Positions 6,456-10,481 of a DNA stretch of 10,481 bases are shown in pieces. The notes beneath the pieces are model-generated. The model had not been told where the DNA came from and made no database searches. It saw only the letters and a list, made by a program, of their open reading frames with translations. The position numbers were made by a program, and so were the translations under genes. Numbering within the stretch: the stretch's first letter is position 1; each line of letters begins with the position of its first letter. This DNA is from UBA8231 sp964512165. Its GTDB lineage: Bacteria > Latescibacterota > UBA2968 > UBA8231. The DNA is taken from NCBI GenBank assembly GCA_964512165.1, contig CAZEHQ010000164.1:1-10481 (forward strand). The letters run 5' to 3'.

Positions 6456-8338
6456 GCCAGGCGCACCGACTTCAGTTCCTTGCGGCTCAGGCGGACGCCG
6501 GCGGTCCGCTGGCCGCGCACCGGGTAGTCGGCGACGGCGAAGCTCTCCTCCAGCACCCGCAGCCGCGGCTTCGGCTTGTAGACCAGCTCCACCGTGGCCT
6601 CCTCGGCGGTGGTGAACCTGAGCAGCTTGGCCCCCTCCGGCACCAGGGAATAGGTGCGGTTGAGGATGTACGAGTCGATGCGGCAGCGCTTGATGCAGGT
6701 GCCGCCCCTGGCGTCGCGGAAGACGGCGGTGAAGACCCGCTCCTTGTCGGGGAGACCGGCCCAGGCCATGCCCTTGCCGACGAAGAGCTTGTCCGGCGCG
6801 TCGACCACCGACCAGGTGCCGTCGCCGCGGATCACGAGGACGCGGTCGTAGAGGGAGACGTCGGCCACGTGGGCGCCCGTCACCTGGTGGCCCAGGTAGC
6901 CGGCGGCCCGGTCGTAGCACAGGCGCAGGTCGCGCCTGGCCGCCTCGCGGGCTTCGACCCTCTCGAAGGAGGTGATCTCCGTGCGCCGGGGGAAGGCCTC
7001 CCGGTAGCGCTCGATCAGGTCCTCCAGGTAGCCGATGGCGAAGGCCACGATCTCCTTCAGGTGGCGGCGGATCTGCTTCAGGCGCGCCGCCAACTCGCGC
7101 ATCTCGCGGCCGGTGCGCTCCATGTCGTAGAGGGAGATCCGCCGGATGGGGATGCGCAGCAGGGCCTCCACGTCCTCGGGGGTGACCTCGCGGCCGATGC
7201 TCTCCCGGTGCGGCGCCAGCCCCTCGAGGACGGCCCGCTCCACCCCCTCCTGGGTGCGCTCCTCCTCGATGGCCTGGTAGATCCGGTGCTCGATGAAGAT
7301 CCGCTCCAGGGTGCGGGCGTGGAGGCGGTCGGCCACCTCCCCCTCCTCGACGCGCAGCTGCGCCCGCAGGATGTCCACGAGGCGGTCGACGTTGTGGCGC
7401 AGGACCTCGGAGACCGACATGATCCGCGGCAGCTCGCCGTCGATGACGAGGAGGCTCACGGAGATCGACGTCTCGCAGTCGGTGAAGGCGTAGAGAGCGT
7501 CGACCACGTCGGCGGCGTAGACCCCGCGGGGCAGCTTGATCTCGATCTCCACCTTCTCGGCGGTGAAGTCGTGGATGGCGGCGACCTTCACCTTGCTCTT
7601 GCGCGCCGCGTCCTCGATGGAGGCGATCAGGGTCTCGGTGGTGCACCCGTAGGGGATCTCGCGGACGACGATGCGCTTGTCGTCGGAGGCGTCGAGGCGG
7701 GCCCGCACCAGGACCCGGCCGTTGCCGTCGTCGTACCCGGAGGCGTCCACCAGGCCGCCGGTGGGAAAATCGGGAAGGACCTGGAAGGGCTCGTCCTTCA
7801 TGAACGCCACCTGCGCCTCGAGGAGCTCGATCAGGTTGTGGGGCAGGACCTTCGTCGTCATGGTCGGGGCGATGCCCTCGGCCCCCTGGGCCAGCAGCAG
7901 AGGGATGCGCACGGGCAGCACCACCGGCTCGCGGTTGCGGCCGTCGTACGAGTCGACGTACTCCGTCACCTTGGGATCGAAGATCACCTGCCGCGCCATG
8001 TCGGTAAGACGGCACTCGATGTAGCGCGCCGCCGAGGCCATGTCGCCGGTGTGGATGTTGCCGAAGTTGCCCTGCTTGTCGATGGCCAGGTCCTTGTTGG
8101 CCAGCACGATGAGGGCCGAGAAGATCGATGCCTCGCCGTGGGGGTGGTAGCGCATGCACTGACCCACCACGTTGGCCACCTTGTGGAAGCGCCCGTCGTC
8201 GATCTCGTGGAGGGTGTGCAGGATGCGCCGCTGCACCGGCTTGAGCCCGTCCTCCAGGTGCGGGATGGCCCGCTCCTTGATGGCGTAGGAGGAGTACTCG
8301 ATGAAGTTCTTCTCGTAGATCTGCCGGATCCAGGCCAC
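6452..8338 (-). CDS. parC: DNA topoisomerase IV subunit A (ParC/GyrA family)
   Basis: This 628-residue A subunit cleaves and rejoins DNA. The GyrA/ParC winged-helix and tower region is clear from the start (KERAIPHLEDGLKPVQRRILH), and the catalytic Tyr106 lies in AARYIECR. FGNIHTGD and the LPDFPTGG segment are also family-typical. The last ~150 residues form a reduced beta-pinwheel of perhaps two or three blades, ending in RGQRTAGVRLSRKELKSV; no QRRGGKG GyrA-box is seen, which argues for topoisomerase IV rather than gyrase. The length is below E. coli ParC (752). The drug-binding helix reads HPHGEASIFS (65-74), where E. coli GyrA has Ser83 and Asp87; here the aligned residues are Ala70 and Ser74. 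The GTG start at 8338 has GAGGGA 8 nt upstream and follows parE by 12 nt. Confidence 0.92.
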   Translation of the reverse strand: MAWIRQIYEKNFIEYSSYAIKERAIPHLEDGLKPVQRRILHTLHEIDDGRFHKVANVVGQCMRYHPHGEASIFSALIVLANKDLAIDKQGNFGNIHTGDMASAARYIECRLTDMARQVIFDPKVTEYVDSYDGRNREPVVLPVRIPLLLAQGAEGIAPTMTTKVLPHNLIELLEAQVAFMKDEPFQVLPDFPTGGLVDASGYDDGNGRVLVRARLDASDDKRIVVREIPYGCTTETLIASIEDAARKSKVKVAAIHDFTAEKVEIEIKLPRGVYAADVVDALYAFTDCETSISVSLLVIDGELPRIMSVSEVLRHNVDRLVDILRAQLRVEEGEVADRLHARTLERIFIEHRIYQAIEEERTQEGVERAVLEGLAPHRESIGREVTPEDVEALLRIPIRRISLYDMERTGREMRELAARLKQIRRHLKEIVAFAIGYLEDLIERYREAFPRRTEITSFERVEAREAARRDLRLCYDRAAGYLGHQVTGAHVADVSLYDRVLVIRGDGTWSVVDAPDKLFVGKGMAWAGLPDKERVFTAVFRDARGGTCIKRCRIDSYILNRTYSLVPEGAKLLRFTTAEEATVELVYKPKPRLRVLEESFAVADYPVRGQRTAGVRLSRKELKSVRLA

Positions 8339-8346
8339 GGCGCTAT

Positions 8347-8352
8347 TCCCTC
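8347..8352 (-). promoter_or_regulatory. Shine-Dalgarno for parC, overlapping the parE stop
   Basis: On the minus strand the parE stop and the parC Shine-Dalgarno merge as TGAGGGA; the GTG start follows 8 nt later. This decides the GTG start, which is also supported by the family N-terminus beginning right there, and links the two subunits translationally. Confidence 0.7.
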
Positions 8353-10200
8353 AGACCATGTGCTCCATGATGTACTCGCGGCGCTCGGGCGTGTTCTTGC
8401 CCATGTAGAACTCCAGCGTCTGGTGCACCGTCGACATCTTGTCGATGCTCGTCTTCACCAGCTTCATCTCCTCGCCGATGAACCGCCCGAACTCCTTCGG
8501 CGAGATCTCGCCCAGCCCCTTGAAGCGGGTCACCTCGGCGCCCTTCACCTCTTGCAGCGCCCGGTCCCGCTCGCTCTCGGAGTAGCAGTAGCGGGTCTGC
8601 TTCTTGTTGCGCACCCGGAAGAGGGGCGTCTCGNNNNNNNNNNGGCGATCACCAGTTCCTCGAAGTAGGTGAGGAAGAAGGTGAGGAGCAGGTTGCGGAT
8701 GTGGAAGCCGTCCACGTCGGCGTCGGTGGCCAGGACGACGCGGTTGTAGCGCAGGCCTTCGATGCCGTCCTCCACCCCGAGGGCCATCATCAGGTTGTAG
8801 AGCAGCTCGTTCTTGTAGACGGCGGCCTTGGTGCGGCCGAAGGCGTTCTGCGGCTTGCCCGTCATGACGAAGATCGCCTGCGTGTTGGGGTCGCGGGAGG
8901 AGACGATGGAGCCCGCCGCCGACTGGCCCTCGGTGATGAACAGGGTCGACTCGTCGCCGTGCTTGCGGTGGCCGAGGTGGTACTTGCAGTCGCGCAGGTT
9001 CGGGTTCTTGATCGAGATCTTCCGCGCGTTCTCCCGGGCCTCCTTCTTCACCGCGTTCAGGTCCTTGCGCAGCTTCTCGTTGTTGAGAATGCGCGCCTCG
9101 AGGGCCCGGGCCGACTCCTGGTTCCGGTGCAGGAAGTCGGCCACCGCCTCCTTCACCTCGCTCACCATCCAGCCGCGCACGTCGGTGTTGCCCAGCTTGT
9201 TCTTGGTCTGCGACTCGAAGACCGGCTCCTTCAGTCGCACGGAGACCACGCCGGCGATGCCCTCGCGCACGTCGACGCCGTTGAAGCTCCTACGGTAGAA
9301 CTCGTTCACCCCTTTCAGCAGGCCCTCGCGGAAGGCCGACTGGTGGGTGCCGCCGTCGGATGTGTACTGGCCGTTGACGAAGGACCAGTAGGTCTCGCCG
9401 TAGCCGTCGACGTGGGTGAAGGCGAACTCGAGATGCTTGCCGGCGTAGTGGGCGGGCTCGTAGGCCACCCCCTCCTCGGCGGCGCCGACCTCGCGCCGCA
9501 GCAGGTCGAGGAGCCCCTTCTTCGAGGTGAAAGAGCGGCCGTTCAGGACCAAGGTGAGCCCGCGGTTGAGGCAGGCGTAGTTCCACAGCCGCCGCTCGAC
9601 GAACTCGCGGTCGTACTCGTAGCTGTCGAAGATCCCGGGGTCGGGCCGGAACTCCACCAGCGTGCCGTCGGGCTCGCCGGCGGCCGATCCCCTCTTCGTC
9701 TCCTTCTTCAGCTCCCCCGACTCGAAGACCGCCTCGGCGTACTTCCCGGCCCGGTAGGAGACCACCCGGAAGCGCCGCGAGAGGGCGTTCACCGCCTTGG
9801 TGCCGACGCCGTTGAGGCCCACCGAGAACTGGTAGACGTCGTCGTTGTACTTGGCCCCCGTGTTGATCACCGAGACGCACTCCACGAGCTTGCCCAGGGG
9901 AATGCCGGAGCCGTAGTCGCGAACGCGGACCCCGCCGCCGTCGATCTCGACCTCCACCTTGCGGCCGTGGCCCATCATGAACTCGTCCACGGCGTTGTCG
10001 ATCACCTCCTTGAGCAGCACGTAGATGCCGTCGTCGGGATCGGAGCCGTCGCCGAGGCGGCCGATGTACATGCCCGTCCGCAGGCGGATGTGCTCGAGGG
10101 ACGAGAGCGTCCTGATCTTGCTCTCGTCGTAGCCGTTGGCGCCGTTGGCGGCGGCCTTGCGCCTGGGAGGGGTGAACAGGTCGGGTTGCGTCGTCGTCAT
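8351..10200 (-). CDS. parE: DNA topoisomerase IV subunit B (ParE/GyrB family), interrupted by an assembly gap
   Basis: This is the ATPase subunit paired with ParC. The GHKL ATPase motifs are EVIDNAVDE (65-73, with Glu65 and Asn69), DYGSGIP (95-101) and GLNGVG (128-133). QTKNKLGN follows in the transducer/hinge region. The Toprim domain has TEGQSAAGS (catalytic Glu424) and TDADVDG (Asp493, Asp495, Asp497 for Mg2+). The first 519 codons run to 8644. Ten Ns follow, and the frame resumes as ETPLFRVRNKK at 8632 in a different phase, ending at 8351. The two parts abut exactly where a family member would continue, so this is one gene of about 618 residues rather than a pseudogene. The Toprim EGDSA Asp is Gln426 here, and the DxGRGIP Arg is Ser98. 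The ATG at 10200 has only a weak GGAA upstream. No clear promoter is seen. Confidence 0.92.
8634..8643. other. Assembly gap (10 N) inside parE
   Basis: Ten Ns separate two parE segments lying in different frames. In frame, the missing length must leave remainder 2 when divided by 3, and 10 does not. Relatives have about six residues between the two flanks, which predicts 17 missing bases. The Ns are therefore probably an arbitrary placeholder. Confidence 0.9.
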
Positions 10201-10336
10201 CGCGTTCCGCAGGCGGCCCGGGGAAGCGGGGGCGGGCCTTCGCCGGGCGTGGCAATGGACCGGGCGGGTCGGGCCCGCCGTGGGGGGACCCGATCCTCCG
10301 GGGGGAGGGAGAGAGCTGTCCTGCGGGGAGAGAGTG

Positions 10337-10363
10337 CCGCCGCCTGCGAAGATAGGGCGGCGG
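10337..10363 (-). terminator. GC hairpin just after the stop of the right-edge gene
   Basis: CCGCCGCC (10337-10344) and GGCGGCGG (10356-10363) form a perfect 8-bp stem with an 11-nt loop. On the minus strand it starts 5 nt after the TAG of the partial gene ending at 10369 and is followed by a pyrimidine-rich CACTCTCTCCCC tract rather than a U-run. The position fits a transcript end separating that gene from parE. The remaining 10201-10336 holds no gene; I saw a TTGCCA (10255-10250, minus) without a matching -10, so the parE promoter is unidentified. Confidence 0.45.
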
Positions 10364-10368
10364 TTGGA

Positions 10369-10481
10369 CTAGCGCGAGGGGCGGCCGGCGCCGCGGCCTC
10401 CGTGGTGGTGCTCGCGGTGGTGCGGCGGCCCGTGGTGCTCCTGGCGGCGCCCCGATGGACCCCGGGGCTGGCCGCGGCCGC
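10369..10481 (-). CDS. C-terminal tail of an unidentified protein, His/Gly/Arg-rich (partial)
   Basis: A minus-strand frame is open from the window edge to TAG at 10371-10369, giving about 37 C-terminal residues. They are low-complexity: GPSGRRQEHHGPPHHREHHH followed by a Gly/Arg-rich end. Nearly all codons end in G or C, as in the real genes here, supporting coding. Arg/Gly/His-rich disordered tails occur on RNA helicases, other RNA-binding proteins and metal-handling proteins, but nothing here identifies the family. The gene body lies outside the window, and it points the same way as parE. Confidence 0.5.
   Translation of the reverse strand, partial: GRGQPRGPSGRRQEHHGPPHHREHHHGGRGAGRPSR

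Noticed and set aside
4935..6527. A 530-residue plus-strand open frame opposite the peptidase
   Set aside because: It is antisense to a gene with an intact HEAGH site and family-length protein; its composition (Val/Gly/Ala/Glu/His) is that of a mirrored GC-rich codon pattern with no recognisable motif.
8351..8643. parE as a frameshifted pseudogene
   Set aside because: The frame change coincides exactly with a run of Ns and the flanks continue the family sequence on both sides, so an assembly gap explains it.
6869..8668. A 599-residue plus-strand open frame opposite parC and parE
   Set aside because: It runs across the N gap and is antisense to clear ParC sequence; no domain is seen.
10250..10255. 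TTGCCA on the minus strand as the parE -35 element
   Set aside because: The sequence 16-19 nt downstream is all G/C with nothing resembling a -10.

Overview
The window is very GC-rich bacterial DNA with dense genes, short spacers and heavily G/C-biased third codon positions. It carries six complete protein-coding genes, one gene split by a 10-N assembly gap, and one partial gene at each edge. The run of Ns suggests a draft or metagenome-assembled scaffold. The topoisomerase IV pair resembles the type I know from Bacteroidetes and related FCB lineages (RTGMYIG, GLNGVGTKAVNALS and TEG.SA.GSI in the B subunit; KERAIPHLEDGLKPVQRRILH and ARYIECR in the A subunit). The sigma factor is short, like the RpoD of those lineages. 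With the extreme GC content, this fits a high-GC member of the FCB or neighbouring phyla (for example Gemmatimonadota, Eisenbacteria, Krumholzibacteriota or Latescibacterota-like). That placement is inference, not proof.

Layout, left to right. (1) Positions 2-1183, plus strand: the 3' part of a polytopic O-antigen ligase/polymerase-like membrane protein. (2) Positions 1180-3169, minus strand: a two-gene operon of a Gfo/Idh/MocA-family oxidoreductase followed by a creatininase-family hydrolase, tightly coupled and ending in a stop codon that interlocks with the stop of gene 1. (3) Positions 3170-3193: a 24-bp divergent spacer with back-to-back -10-like elements, probably giving leaderless mRNAs. 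(4) Positions 3194-3640, plus strand: the ribosome-rescue hydrolase ArfB. (5) Positions 3758-4603, plus strand: an RpoD-like sigma factor with its own promoter-like signal. (6) Positions 4615-4632: a GC hairpin between convergent genes. (7) Positions 4641-10200, minus strand: an apparent operon parE - parC - M3 oligoendopeptidase, with the last two genes joined by an ATGA overlap. (8) Positions 10369-10481, minus strand: the His-rich C-terminal tail of an unknown gene, followed by a hairpin.

How the genes fit together: parE and parC together make a type II topoisomerase (chromosome decatenation). The peptidase downstream is translationally coupled to parC, but no functional link is evident. 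The oxidoreductase and the creatininase-like hydrolase probably act on one small-molecule pathway, perhaps a sugar or amide derivative, whose substrate cannot be read from sequence.

Most genes are ordinary housekeeping genes. I found no phage, CRISPR, defence, tRNA or rRNA features. The most interesting points are the loss of canonical drug-contact residues in both topoisomerase subunits, the compact divergent leaderless promoter, the unusual promoter-contact residues of the sigma factor, and the coupled oxidoreductase/creatininase module.
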